A stretch of DNA of 64,000 bases from Diphasiastrum complanatum (Eukaryota; Streptophyta; Lycopodiopsida; Lycopodiales; Lycopodiaceae). This document shows positions 41,997 to 55,603 of this stretch, piece by piece (position 1 is the stretch's first letter; each line of letters opens with the position of its first letter). The notes beneath the pieces are model-generated. The model worked only from the letters and a program-made list of their open reading frames with translations. It ran no database searches and was not told the origin of the DNA. The stretch is from positions 37,844,597 through 37,908,596 of the forward strand of contig CM055095.1 of NCBI GenBank assembly GCA_029204225.1, in the 5' to 3' direction. Both the position numbers and the translations under genes were made by a program.

Positions 41997-42795
41997 CTAA
42001 AGGCTGAAATGAGCTAAATCCTTGGTTTTCATTCAATTTGATCACAATTTTTGATCTAAATCTTGTGTAGATTGGATCTTAGCATCTAGTATTGATTCTA
42101 GAACTCAAAGTGAGTCAAATACATTGGAAATTGGTGTTGTGTGACTTCATTTGCAGGTGTTTAGGTGTCTAAAACCAGAGACAAAGTTGAATTCAATTCA
42201 CATTACCAAGATAGCAAGTTTTGCTTGCTCCAAGCATTGATTTCTAAGCGAGTTTTGGAGGTGATTTCATAGAGGAGGCTTTCTAGCATTCAAGGAGAGG
42301 GAAGATCAGAGTTTTGGGGACTCTTCAAGGCTGTTCTAAGGTGTCGTAGGCACCTCCTAAAGTGATTTAGGTTCAGTCCAACCATTGCTTGACTTATGCA
42401 CCAAATTAGATCAATTTTTCATCAATTTTGATCATTTTTTGCTTGTGATTGGATAGTAGATTGTGTTGCATCCTCATTAAGTTACATTTAGATCTTTTAC
42501 AAGTGATTTTGGAAGTATATTAGGTTGCTGAAATTCACTCTTGATCAGATCATTTGGAAGCTTTAATGTTCTTTATAGAAAGAGGGGCAATTCTACTAGT
42601 ATTGTCTACTTCAATCAAGCAAGTGCATTGTCTCTAGTATTCTATGATTTGATTTTGTTAGAGATCATTCTTAGACCTTTATAGGAAGTATATTACTGAT
42701 CTTTTCAGGTCCCTAAGAAGTGGGATAAGGTAGACCTTCAATCAAATCAATAGAAGTAACCTTCATTTGTGTCAAGTCCTTGATTAGGAGACTAG

Positions 42796-45700
42796 ATGGC
42801 ATCTATAAATGCATATCTTTTGGATACTAATGAAAGGCTCAACAAAACTAACTATTTTATATGGAAAGTTAGAATGGAATCCATCATGATCATGCAAGAT
42901 CTGATGGAAATTGTAAATGGTAAGGAGGGTGAACCTATTCATCCTCAAGAAAAAGCCAAATACATCAAGAGGTGCAATGTTGCACTACATTGCATAAAAA
43001 TGAATGTTGCAAATGAACTCTTAAGAGAGGTAGGAGATTGCACTTCAGCTCAAGATGCTTGGGAGACTTTGCAAAAGGTCTATGAATCCAAGAACCAAAC
43101 TAGAATGTTAGCTTTGAAGAACCAAATCTATAGAAGCTATCAAAAGAAAGGAGAGAGTGCACATACTTTTGTCCTAAGAGAAAAGGAATTGAACAAAGAG
43201 CCAGCCTTTATAGGTGATCCTATCAAGGATGAAGAGCTTGTTCAACTCATATTGAATGGACTAAGCTTTGAATTTGACAATTTGGTTCAGGGATATGCAA
43301 TTATGGGTAAGCTACCCATACTTGAAGAACTCCAAGGCACACTCATGGCCGAGGAATCAAGAAGGAGCCAAATGCAAGAGAGGATGGATAGGCTTTCCAT
43401 CCAAGGTGGAGATGACCAAGGCTCTCTTCACCAAAGGCAAAGGCAAGTCCAAAGGCAAAGGATCAACATTCAAGAAGTCTACAAAGCTTGAGGATCAAGA
43501 AGGACCCTCAAAGGCATCTCCATCAACCACCAAAGTCAAGAAGGACAAATCAAAGGTGAAGTGCTACTATTGTAGCAAGATGGGGCATTATGCCTCGGAA
43601 TGCTTCAAGAGGAAGCAAGATCAAAGCCAAGCCAACATGAGCAAAGAGGAGGAGGAGGAGAGTTCACATGAGGACTCTCTCATGATGTCCATATTTTCTT
43701 CAACAAGCTTCAAAGGAGAAGATCCTTGGTGGATTGACTCGGGTGCTAGTTCACACATGACTAGTAAAAGGGAGTTTTTCTCTTCTCTCTTATCTTATGA
43801 TGGACCTATAAAGTCTATCTATACAGCAAATGATGAAGCTTGTAAGATTGAAGGAGTTGGTAGCATTCCCCTTTGCTTAGGATCTTCCAAAAAGATCAAC
43901 ATAGAAGGTGTTTTGTACATTCCTACAATAACAAAGAATCTACTAAGTGTTGGCCAAATGGTAGACAATGGTTTCAATGTTGACTTAGCTTCAAATGAAT
44001 GTTTCATCAAGAAGAAGGATAAGATAGTGGCTAAGGGCACTAGACTTGGCAAACTTTATAAGTTGGATGCATTTGTGGATACTAATGTTGTCATGTTGGC
44101 CGAGAAGAGCAAGATATCTACCTTTACTTTATGGCACAAAAGACTTGGACATGTCAACTCGGGTTCCATGGAGGCTATGATCAAGGAGGAGTATGCTTTA
44201 GGCCTACCAAGGTCTATTGGGAAGGAAGACAAGGTGTGTGAAGCTTGTGCCTTATCCAAGGCACATAAGAAGGTGTTTCCTAACTCCATCACAAAGTCAT
44301 CTCATCCTCTTGAACTCATACACTCGGATGTGCACATTGCTAGCACCAAATCTAATGGAGGTTCATCCATGTTTTTAACCTTCATTGATGACTACTCAAG
44401 ATATTGTTGGGTGTTCTTACTTCCTTTCAAGTCTCAAGTATTTGATACTTTTGTAAAGTTCAAGTTGTTTGTGGAAAAGCATCATAATCATAGCATCAAG
44501 ATTCTTAGAAGTGACAATGGTGGAGAATTCATCTCCAATGAGTTCAAGGCCTTTTGTGAGGAGGAAGGGATCAAGAAAGAGACTTCTTGTCCTTACGCTC
44601 CTCAACAAAATGGAGTTGCTGAAAGAAGGAATAGAACATTATGTGAATGTTCTAAGGCTTTAAGATTAGATGCTTGTTTTCCCAAATCCTTTTGGGGTGA
44701 GTCTCTTGTATGTGCAAACTACTTGATGAATAGGGTGTCTTGCAAAGCAATTGAAGGCAAAACTCCCTATGAGATGTTGTATGGAAAGAAATCCAATCTT
44801 AATCACTTGAAAGTTTTTGGGTGTATATGTTATGTGCATGTGCCATTGGAAACAAGAACCAAGGAGGATCCATCTTCCACAAGAGGGATCATGCTTGGAT
44901 ATGCAAGCTCAAGCAAGGGCTACAAAGTCTATCTCCCATCCTTAAACAAATTTGTTGTTTCAAGGGATGTCATCTTTGATGAACATCATATGCATATGCT
45001 TGAAGAAGGCTTAAGTGCTCCAACAATCAAGAAGAAGATGGCCGAGGAGCAAGATCTTGGTTTTGAGGAGGCGCTCATGGAGGAGCAAGCACCAAACCCA
45101 CCTATCACACCAAGGAGATCTTCAAGGGCAAAAGTGGAGCCATCAAGGCTCACATATCAAGGCAAAGGACATCAAGTTGAGGGTATCTCATCCACTTCTT
45201 ATGCTTTATCTAGTTTTGAAGAACCATCTAATGTTGAAGATGCATTGAACTCCAAAGAATGGTATAAAGCTATGTTGGATGAGTATGATGCCTTGATTGA
45301 GAATGAAACTTGGTTGCTTGTTGAGAGACCTCAAAGGAATGTAATAGGATGCAAGTGGGTCTTCAAGCTTAAGTTGAAAGCAAATGAAAGTGTTAACAAA
45401 CATAAAGCAAGATTGGTTGCAAAAGGTTATGCTCAAGAGAGAGGGATAGACTATGAGGAAACTTTTGCACCCGTGGCCAAGATGGTCACAATAAGGCTAA
45501 TCATTGCACTTGCATCACATTTTGGATGGATTCTATGTCAAATGGATGTCTCTAATGCTTTCTTGAATGGTTTTTTGGAAGAGGATATCTATATGGAGCA
45601 GCCACAAGGGTTCATCAAGCATGGAATGGAGAACAAAGTATGCCATCTCCAAAGAAGCATCTATGGCTTGAAGCAAGCCTCGAGATCTTGGAATTCAAGA

Positions 45701-46663
45701 CTACATTGCTATCTTATTTCACTTTCTTTTGTTCAAAGTGAATATGATCCCACTCTTTGCATTAAGTTTGATGATGTTGGTATTGTACTTTTACTCATTT
45801 ATGTAGATGACATCATCATTAGTGGAAATAGTGTTGATGGTATTGAAAAAATCAAGATAGATCTATCCTTAGAGTTCAAGATGGTAGATCTAGGGTGTCT
45901 TCACTTCATCTTAGGCATAGAAGTACTTAGAGGGTCTGATTTTATCTTTATAAGTCAAGTAAACTATGCTCAAAGTCTTTTGAAGAAGTTTAAGATGGAA
46001 GTATGCAAAAGTGTTGACACACCAATGGAGCAAGATGTAAAAGTGCCAAATGAAGATGATGAAAGATCCTTCATGGACATCACTTTGTTTAGGCAACTTA
46101 TAGGTTCCTTAATGTGGATCACTATAACTAGACCAGATCTTAGCTTTAGTGTATGTAGGTTGAGCCAATCCATGCAAAAGCCATTGAATATCCATTGGAA
46201 AAAGGCTAAGAGGATTCTAAGATACATCTCGGGTACATTGGATTTTGGGATTCCATATAGAGGAGATGTGATTAACCTTCATGCATTTAGTGATTCAGAT
46301 TTTGCAGGGGACAAGAGGGATAGGAAATCAACAAGTGCCTATTCAACTTTCATAGGAGAAGGTGTGGTTTCATGGCTTTCAAAAAAGCAAGAAACTATAT
46401 CTCTATCTTCAACCGAGGCCGAGTACAAGGCTTTGACAACCACTACAAAGGAGGTACTTTGGATCAAGAGATTATTGGTGGAGCTAAAGATCATGGATTC
46501 AGAGGAGGCACCAATCATCTACAATGACAATATATCAGCCCAACACCTTGCATCTAACCCAATCTTCCATGCAAGATCTAAGCACATTGAGATATGCCAT
46601 CACTTTGTGAGAGAAATGGTGCAAGCCAAGGAGATTGCTTTGGAGCATGTTCCAAGCAATGAA
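42796..46663 (+). pseudogene. Ty1/copia gag-pol polyprotein, one frameshift, 3' truncated
   Basis: Gag starts MASINAYLLDTNERLNKTNY (UBN2-type) and stays open to 43491. The rest of the protein is in the +1 frame, 43268-46675, so the frame switches near 43420-43430. Domains in order: zinc knuckle CYYCSKMGHYASEC; protease WWIDSGASSHMTS; GAG-pre-integrase LWHKRLGHVN; integrase core with Asp in HSDVH, Asp in RSDNGGEF and Glu in NGVAERRNRT; reverse transcriptase (KARLVAKGYAQ, LIYVDDIIISG); and RNase H (HAFSDSDFAGDKRDRKSTSA, SSTEAEYKAL). It ends at EHVPSNE, just short of the usual C-terminus, where foreign gypsy DNA begins. It is otherwise well preserved, so it inserted fairly recently. Confidence 0.9.
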
Positions 46664-49205
46664 TGTGGATCTTAACAGACTTTGTCTCCACATTTACTGG
46701 AGATCTAGGTTGAAAACCATACATCAGCTTAAACGGACTATAACTAGTAGCCGAATGTTTCCTACCAATATAAACAAACTCAATAAAAGGAACTTAATCT
46801 TCTCACTGAGATTGCCTGTGAGACACATATGTCATCAACATATCCTCCATAGTCTGATTGGTTCTCTCAATCTGGCCATCTGATTTAGGATGATCAGAAG
46901 AACTAAAACTAAGCGAAGTTTCTAGCTTATGAAATACAACTGACCAAAAGTGACCTATAAATTTAGGATCTCTATTACTAATTATATCACTTGGCAGTCC
47001 ATAAAGCCTAAATAATTTAACCACAAAGATCTGGGCTAAATCTGAAGCCTTAATAGTTGACTTGACTGGTATAAAAGTAGTTAACTTGTCCACCACAACC
47101 CAAATAGAATCATTTTGGCATTGGGTCTTTAGAAGTCCAACCACAAAATCCATAGATATACTTTCCCATCGTTTCTAAGGGATATCTAGGGGGTGTAACA
47201 ACTCTCCAGTCTTCAAGTGTTCAACTTTGGCTAACTGACAAGGTCTACATCTAATCACATAATACTCGACAAATGGCTTGAGTTTTGGCCACTAAAAGTC
47301 TCTTCTGACCAAGTCCAAAGTCTTGTGTATACCCGGATGACCTGCACAGGGAACGTCATGACACTCTTAAAGAATCCTCTTCTTTAACTCAATCATCCGC
47401 TGGTACACAAAATTTTCCATTCCAAAATAGTAACCCACCTCAGATAGATAATTGTTCCGCTATCTTTTTATCACACCTCCCTCTCAGTGAAAGATATAGA
47501 TCAGTGAAAATCTAGGTGAATGAAAGTTCATTTAGTTCACCAATCCGACTAAGCGCATACGCGACTTGGTTAGTGCTGCTCTTGACATATCGGATCTCAT
47601 GATCATTCCTGCATAAGCTCAGCCCAACGAGCTTTACGACCCCTCAGATCGTTCTGATTACAAAAGTACTTTAGAGGCTGGTGAAATGTATACAGTATAA
47701 ACTGACTACCTTAAAGGTAATGCCTCCAAGTTTTAAGTGCATGTATCACAACAAATAACTCCTCCTTTTGAGTTGTGTAACGCAAGTGAGGCCCTGTGAG
47801 TTTCTTGCTTTCAAACGCTATCGGCCTATCCTCCTGTAGAAGAACTGCCTCTATCATCGAATCACTCATGTCAGTTCGCATGACGTAAGGTATATTAGGA
47901 TTCGTGATCTGTAAAACAGGAGCTGAAGCAACCATTTGCTTGAGTTACTCAAAGCATTGGCTCAGTTCATCATTCCACTCAATAGACTCACTAGGTTGAC
48001 CTCTCTTTTTCTTTTTATTAACTCTACCTTTAGTCAAATTATCTAAAGGTCCTGTCACTTTTGCATAATCTTCAATTGATTACGAAAGAAAATTATACAA
48101 CCGAGAAAAGATTTAACTTCTCTAGTCGTCTTCGGTATCGGCCACTCAAGCACTGTCTTGACCTTACTCTCGTCAATATCCAACCCACTACGGGTGACCT
48201 CATGACCGATTTACAATACCTCATGCCTAAAGAACTCATATTTAGATTCCTTAGCATACAGCTTCTCTCTTCTGAGAATTTTCAAGACTGTCTTAAGATG
48301 ATGCAAATGCTCCTTAAGTGTTCTACTATAGAAGAGGATATCATCTAAGAATACAACTACACATTGACCAAGATATGGTCGAAAAAGATCGTTCATCTTC
48401 TATTGAAATGTAGCAGGCGCATTCGTCAACCCAAAAGGAAGCACAAGAAATTCATAATGACCGAATCTCGTCCGAAAACCTATCTTTTGCACATCATTCA
48501 GATAAATCCTAATCTGATGATATCCGATTCTAAGATCTATCTTTGTGAAGTATTTAGCTCCACCTAATCGATCTACCAGATCATCCATACAAGGCAAAAG
48601 ATATTTATTTTTAGTAGTTACCTTATTCAACCCCTTGTAGTCCACACACAACCTGAAGCCTCCACCTTTCTTTGATTTAAGAAGAACATGAGCACCCCAA
48701 GATGACTTACTTGGCTGAATATGACCCATCTCAATTTGCTTAGTAATCTCTATGTCTTCCTTCTGAGAGAACCTATAAGGTTGTCTAGAGATAGGGTGAC
48801 TACTTGGAATTAACTCTATCTTATGGTCTACCGATCTAGACGGTGGTATTCCATGAGGTAATTCTTCTGAAAATACATCTTTAAATTCAGATAGTATCTT
48901 ATTCTTCTCAATTTGATCATGATCTAAGTCTACAGAGTTAAGAATCTTTGACAATTCACAACTACTTAGATGCATTTCAGAAAAATCCAAAATTGGCTTA
49001 GCAAATAAAGAATTAGCTTCATACTGTGAATCAAAAATTTCCATTACATTAGCAAATGAACTCATTCCAAATAAATGTACATATTTGTCTCCAAACAATG
49101 TAACTATTTCTTTACCCTTCTAAAAAGAGATGCTTCTCAACATCTATCTCATGATGCGTATTAAATAACCACTCATATCCTAGAATTATGTCTGCTTTTA
49201 TAGAT
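46664..49205 (-). pseudogene. Ty3/gypsy pol remnant, reverse orientation
   Basis: From the right: ILGYEWLFNTHHEID (protease end), then reverse transcriptase ([37 protein letters not shown]). A stop interrupts before [10 protein letters not shown] and [12 protein letters not shown]. RNase H is at 47935-47711 (MRTDMSDSMIEAVLLQEDRP). The integrase core is at 47153-46803 (MDFVVGLLKTQ, SNRDPKFIGHFW, KSDGQIERTNQ). It ends YSPFKLMYGFQPRSPV at the junction with the copia element. Multiple stops and frameshifts show it is dead. Confidence 0.85.
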
Positions 49206-51300
49206 TAGTACTATTGAGAACTAAATCTAGACACCAAAGTTCTACTGAATATAAATTATGTTGTCATTCTTGAAGTCATTAAAAATTGATATTTAATTGA
49301 GCTCTCTGGGATACAATTAGTTTGAAAAGTGTTGACTGGTGAATAATAAGTTGAAGGACAAAGTTTTGTAAAAAAAAGACATTGTTCAAAAGTTTTCTTT
49401 GCTATGCTCAGCATAGCAAGACAACTTTTGAAAGTTTTTTTTTAATATCTTAGGGTTTGATATCTCGTATCCCCACTTTTGATCTTTTTTGATAAACTTG
49501 ACTATTCTAATGTGTCTCACGTTTTTGCCAATGTGAGCGCTCCTACAAAATCCACACCTTATGTTTAGAACAAGCATAATTTTCTTGATATTCTTGACTT
49601 GTCTTCTTTGCCAATGTGAGCGCTAATGCAAAATTTATCCCTTTTGTTGAGAATAAGCAGGAATTCACGTGACACGCACAGTTGCTAAAACTCTAAATTG
49701 AACATTCCGCAACTTAGCAGAAAGATTCAAGGAGGTTAAGAGGGCTGCAAAGTTCACTATGAAGTTATGGGGAAGATGTTCAAAGATGAGCGACTGATTC
49801 GAATTCTGATGTTAATTACTACTCCAAATCGGAAGCTTTACCAAGGAATTATATCACGCACACGGATTCTTGTTAAAAACATAGCTGAATACCAGATTGG
49901 GTGTTGCTGCTTCAATTGAATCAAGTAGAAAGCACACACAATGCCATACATAAAAAACATTCCAATGCTAATCAAGCCTCTAACCTCAGTTAAGACAAGG
50001 TAGAACCGACGACAGGTGCCAGTGGAAAAAATTATGTCCCAGTAAGGTGGATTGCATTGCTTGAAGTATGTTGGCCAGTCAATGTCACAAACACAAGATT
50101 CCATACAATGGTAGTGTTAGTTGCTCCAACGTCTACTGCCTTAGACAATTGCTGGCCATTAGACAATCTCGGAGAGTCAACGTAAACTTGCTGGGATAAT
50201 TTTTACAAAATTTGGACGATCGTCCATCCAATTCAGATAACGACATAATGGTAATGACTCATATTTTCAAAATAGAAGATGCTTTGATGAAATCCAATCT
50301 TCCAATTGCCACCTTTGGTAGCTTGGAAAAAAGTTGGACTCACTGGAACCAATGGAAAGGCATTAATAAGTGGAGGATGGGTGAGTTTGGACTTGCTTCT
50401 AAAGGATGGTCCTTGACAGAAAATGGATGCAGGCTTGAAATCAGCTCGTCACTTGGATGTTTTATGTATATTTGAAATCCTATGAAATTAAAATTTATGT
50501 TCAATAATTTTTTCAGTTTTTTTTTCTAAATAAAGATAAGCATTTGGTAAAATTGTTTGCTCTTGTGCTAGTTTATTATGAGGAGGTTGGTAGATTATGA
50601 TCTCCTTCAAGTTATTTCTCTTTCCTCTTCATTGGAAAGGATTTCTATACCATATTTCCCATATATTGCAATGTTTGCATCATGAGCAACTTGAAAGGCT
50701 ATTAGAGCGGGCTTTCTTTCTAGCACCTTTTGCACTCTATTTCTAAAACAAAAGTTTTACCATTTGTGATAAAAACCTTGATCAACTCTTGTTGCAATCT
50801 GTACACTTCATCGTGGTCAAGAGCAAACTGTCATTGCCAACAAGATAGAATCTAAGGAATCTGATTAGCAAGTTAGTAAACATGATACTAAGGAAATAAA
50901 AATCAAAATGAAAAAGACATCAAATGAACTACTATGTCAACACTCAATAAAAGAAAATGATATCTCTTCTTGCAGATTATACCACTCAAAAAATAGCTTT
51001 GTATTGTACAATAAAAACCATGCATAACTAAAGAAATCATTTTGTTGTACTAACTACGGATATTGAAAGTATAGTATTCAAATTATGAAAAATATAAGTT
51101 GCATAGAAAGATTAAAAGCTTACAATCCAAAAAAAACAAAAAAAAATTAGCAATAATGTTTACTTGAATTGATTTATTTTTATTTCACCAACAAATGTGG
51201 TTGTTGTTGGTAATTGGATAATAGCTATAGGAAGCAAAGAATCAAAATCAAGTCAAAATGTATGAACCGTTACCAAGATATAGTCATATTGCACATTTGA
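49206..51300. other. No gene recognised
   Basis: AT-rich DNA with short, unsupported ORFs. The minus-strand frame 49838-50104 is hydrophobic but matches nothing I know. Confidence 0.4.
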
Positions 51301-54300
51301 AGGTGAGGAGCGGAAGACGGCAGACGAAGGCTGGATGCATAGGTTGTGGATGCTATCAACAGAAGCATTTTGTTGCTCCACTGTTCTATTGATCCTTTTC
51401 TTGTGTTATCATTGTATGTTGTGCTACATGGATCAACTACGAGCTAGACCTTTTGTTGATCTGGAGCAGTGTGACCCTTGGACTGCTTCCCCTGATTTGC
51501 TCTCTTTTTTTGTGCTTTTTCTTTTGTTCCCTCCGTGTTTACAGATTCCTCTGCTTAGGAGGATCTGCTTACTAGTTCTTTGCTTCTTCTTAGTTTTTGA
51601 ACTATTTTTGTTTGTCACCAGGCACGTTTAGGCATTTTCTTGAAAGTTAACGTTCTTATTCAAGGCCCAAATCAAACAAAAAGATACTGGTATCGATGTA
51701 GTATAATGTCATGTCTGTTAGAGGACAACTCAGGGTCGTTCACTCTTGAAAGCACTCACACTCAATCAGAAATGCAAGCCATGAACATTCATTTACAGAT
51801 CAGCATGCATCCCAAATGAACGTTTAATGGTTCCTATAGCTACCTACTCTAAAAACAACCAAGGAACAACTATTGAAACTCCAATTAATCTACAACATTA
51901 ACAGGAAAAAAAAACAAGAAAAAAGAAACTAATCTACAGCATTTTTGAAGTCCAAGAATCAAGAAACCAACCAGTCTTTTGATTATTAGACATCCCAAAA
52001 ACATCAAGAACTAGAATGTCAAGAATCTGCAAGATTTACACCACATTTCTAGCCTTTATAGTTAACCTGAATACTGGAATCTACATTAATCCACAAGCAA
52101 GAAAGGAAATCTAATCCACTCTACGATCCACAACCACACACAAAGGAGGGAAGGGCAAGATCATACATGCATCACTCAAGACAAGGAGCTCAATGGATGC
52201 ACCAAACTCGTGGAGGCTCTTCTCATTGCAGCATGGAGTAGATACAATACATAAAAATCTCCTCTTCTCAAAGAGGGAGTCTCTTAAATAAACAAGAGAG
52301 CTCCTTAGATGGCATCCGTGGCATTTCCACATTACACAAATTTCAAGTGAAATTATGCTCTCCACTAGAGGTCTACTTTCTTTAAGAGGGGTCTACTTAT
52401 ATTTATTACTTTGCCTAGAAATACTAGTTCCTACATGGTCATTCCATCTTCCGAGATTCACCATGAGGCTTACCCAATTTCTGCTTGACAGTATTAACTA
52501 GTATTCCTCGGCTCTCAGTCTTCATTAGTATCGTCTTCTCAGAGACCTCCTCGGTCTAAGGTGAGTGGTGCTCTTGGGTAGCTCTGTTCGAGTATCTTGT
52601 AGATTCATCAAAATTAGCCAACATCGTCCCACCCCTAATGTGTTGCAGGACCCACTGCAACACATATTGAATGATGTCACTCTGCTTACAAATTGCCATC
52701 TTCGATCATCACTTGAAAAAGCATAGATCTTTGTTCGCTTGCATAAAACCAAGTGCTTATTGTTGTCAGTCTTTATCAAAAACTACTTTTGCAATTTGCC
52801 GCAATGTAACCAGAATGTCTTATCACTGCAAGTGGTTGACATTCTCAAAATTGGAGAGTCCCCAGCAGCTTCACAACTTGCATGCCTAAGTGCTTTCCTC
52901 ATGTCTCTTTCTTTCGTTGCATCTGCCATGGATGGTTTCACTTCTAGCAATCTTCTAGGGATCATAGCAGGAGACTTCAATATGACAGAGAATCCTCGAG
53001 ATAGAGCGGGACAATCAAATACCTCAATAATATCATCATGCAAGCATTATATTTGATCTTGGTATCAAAAATTTGTTTCAGTCATGTGGATCTGTCATGG
53101 TTTTTAACTCAAGTTACATTTTTTATCCAAGCAAGATATGAACACAATCTGCTTTTCATACATGCAAGGGCTATTATGAGTGTTAAAAGCCATACCTTAT
53201 ACCTTTTGGTAATAGTCTTTCCACTTCCAAAAACCTTATGAATAGTCCTATTTATATAGCATGGTGGAAATGTATGCTTTGGGACAAAACAATGGAGTTG
53301 CCATGAAATTAAGTATCTTGTCCAAGGGAGTTAATGCTTATGAATCTTGCCAATTATGGCCTATTATGAGATGAAGTAGTAGGTATATAATAAGAAATGT
53401 CAGTCATTGTCTTTGCTTTATAAAATTCCATACCATGGATATTGGTGGTCAGCTTGGTTTTTCAAATGCTAAGGCTGATTCTCTTGCCATTGTTTAGCTG
53501 AATTTATTTTAACGCATAGCAAACTTGATATTCCTCCTTAATTTACTTTGACATTAGACTCCAATGACGACTACAATACTAAAATGAATTTACAGTCATT
53601 ATAGAAAGAAATACAAACATCAAAATAAAAGACATACATTGATCAACTGACAAGACATAATTATTTTCATGTGGGATCAAATAAATCTTGGCACTGCACT
53701 TAATAAAGTACTATGTTGTCGCAAAATTGGTTTCTTTGGATTTCACCACACCCATGAATAGAGCCTCCAAGCTTACTACAAAAATGTCTTGAAGATGGAA
53801 AATTGACAAGATCAAGTACAACAGACATAGTTTAAAATGAAAACCATAGGACCCATGAAAAGAAATCAATTGCCATGACCATAGAGCTATACGCCTATAA
53901 AAAGTGGGGCCTTATCAAAATGAAGAATATCTAAGAGCATGGGCAAAAAGTCAAAGGTCTCTGTAAAGCCCTCCAATTATTTTTAACACCCTGAGCTCTC
54001 CCTGCACCATGTCATGAAGTGCATCTAAGACTGAAAACCAAGGAAAAAGCTTTGTGTAAGTTTTTCCTTGGTTGGGAATATTTTTTCCGTGGATGATGGT
54101 ATTTCAGGAGACGTTTTCGAAGAGGACACCTCGGCTTTCAATTTTCGGAATAATTGAAACAATGAATTTGATATTGTGGTTATTTAGAGAAAGGACATTT
54201 ATGAGTCCAAAGTGGAAATGAAATTTGTATAATTACCTCTTTTGGATCATACTCGATTTCGGAAGCCATTTCCTTTTCTGATAATCTGCAAATATTCAAA

Positions 54301-54410
54301 AGACATATTTAAAAATAAAAATATACAATCATACACGAAGACAAAATAAGTGGGTAGAAATGATTATAGTACATCATTGAAGATATGACAATATTTCGGA
54401 TATTTATGTT
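51301..54410. other. No gene recognised; perhaps old retroelement DNA
   Basis: Contains open frames at 51335-51631 (plus, hydrophobic) and 52525-53043 (minus, mixed) without known motifs. No LTR pair or TIR was found. Confidence 0.35.
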
Positions 54411-54671
54411 TCAGATGGAAATCAATATCGGTTGGAAATGTTCTAGTGTCAATTTAGTTGTTAACAACAAGTTTTCACGTTTTGTTATTCGAGACAACAT
54501 GACATAAATCAAGCCCGGTGCAAAATTTGATCTTATATCTAGGATGGCTTTTTCTTGAATGGTCACACCTTGTGCTTTGTGTGCGGTGATAGCATATGCT
54601 AACATTATTGGAAATGTAGACTTGTAAAATATTTCACAAAATGTGATGAATTTTGTGATCAGCCATGCCAC
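54411..54671 (-). pseudogene. PIF1/Helitron-type helicase C-terminal fragment
   Basis: LAYAITAHKAQGVTIQEKAI matches the late helicase motif of PIF1-like enzymes, including those of Helitrons (A..T.HK.QG.T). YVMLSRITKRENLLL is the final motif (Y.ALSR). Walker motifs and any Rep domain are absent nearby, so this is only the last 80 residues of a helicase. It follows the kinase pseudogene on the same strand by 35 bp. Confidence 0.75.
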
Positions 54672-54705
54672 TGACTATGTGTCTGTAGCTCTTGTGTACA
54701 CATGG

Positions 54706-55439
54706 TTACGATCTAGCAACTCGGGAGCTAACCACGGCCGAAGTGCATGGGTTGTTGGATTGGCCACCCAAGATTTTTTGGATTCGTATTGGACTCTTCA
54801 TTCCCCAATCGATAACACCAATTCTGGGATGCATTTGGTTGGTGAAATCGATCATGACATTAGTTGCATGCAAATCGCAATGTAAAAGGAATTCATTAAG
54901 TGCAGATGCCATCGTTTGCACGAAAGCATGCGAGATGCCACACACATTGTCACAAATTGATTTTATCTTGACCATCTCATCTAACGCTATAATAGGGTCT
55001 ACTTGAGAACTCTTTACCTTACCATTTCCTTGCAACTTTGCCATGGCTATTCTGAACGAGCCATTTTTTATTGGTAACTCATCATCGTATCGTCCAAGCT
55101 ACCTCCATCGAAGTACGGGAAGATAGAGACCAAAGGAGGTTGTCGTGTATGTCCAATGTTTTGTACAATTCCCACGTGTGCAATATCAATACTAACTTCT
55201 TGCGCGAAGGATTTCAGTCTATGTTGTCGCTCACCTTTGTATCTCTTTGCGGCAAAAACAACTCCTTCAGGAAAAAAAGATATTCCAATGATTTCAATTT
55301 TAAAACAGGCTCCAAATGTACCAGATCCCACTTTTTCTTTCCAAACAATTGCATCATTTGGAATTCCCACTGATAGAGTGCATTCGGAATTCCTGACACT
55401 CGCTGCTAGTCGTGTAAAATCTGTTTTCTTAAATTCCAT
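54706..55439 (-). pseudogene. Protein-kinase domain, frameshifted
   Basis: The first part (55439-55068) has the glycine loop VGSGTFGACFKI, the VFAAKRYKG lysine and helix-C-like SFAQEVSID, up to SIFPYFDGGSLDDTM (hinge). The second part (55044-54706), in another frame, has the catalytic loop LLHCDLHATNVMIDF (HRD changed to HCD) and IGVIDWG in the DFG position. The C-lobe after this is missing and helicase sequence follows. Substrate unknown. Transposons that capture or carry a kinase together with a PIF1 helicase are a plausible source. Confidence 0.7.
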
Positions 55440-55603
55440 TGATGATCTTCTGGGAAAAGGCAGTAGAGCTTTTCAAAGTTGAATGGTATATGCAAGTATA
55501 GTTTCATGAATTTACATCGTATATTACAAAGAAGATAGATCATGCCTATGTGATTCATATCTTGTTCATTTTGCAAACTCTTGGTTTTCCAAGTTTTTCA
55601 TTA

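Noticed and set aside
49838-50104. 88-residue hydrophobic minus-strand ORF
   Set aside because: No homologous motif, no splice or promoter context, composition as expected from AT-rich DNA.
52525-53043. Two overlapping minus-strand ORFs with mixed composition
   Set aside because: They look mildly protein-like but carry no recognisable domain and no frame continuity.
31750-55439. Idea that H3-like, Ulp1-like, kinase and helicase genes are one endogenous giant virus
   Set aside because: Spliced genes, copia/gypsy elements between the two clusters and absence of any capsid, polymerase or packaging gene make separate transposons more likely.
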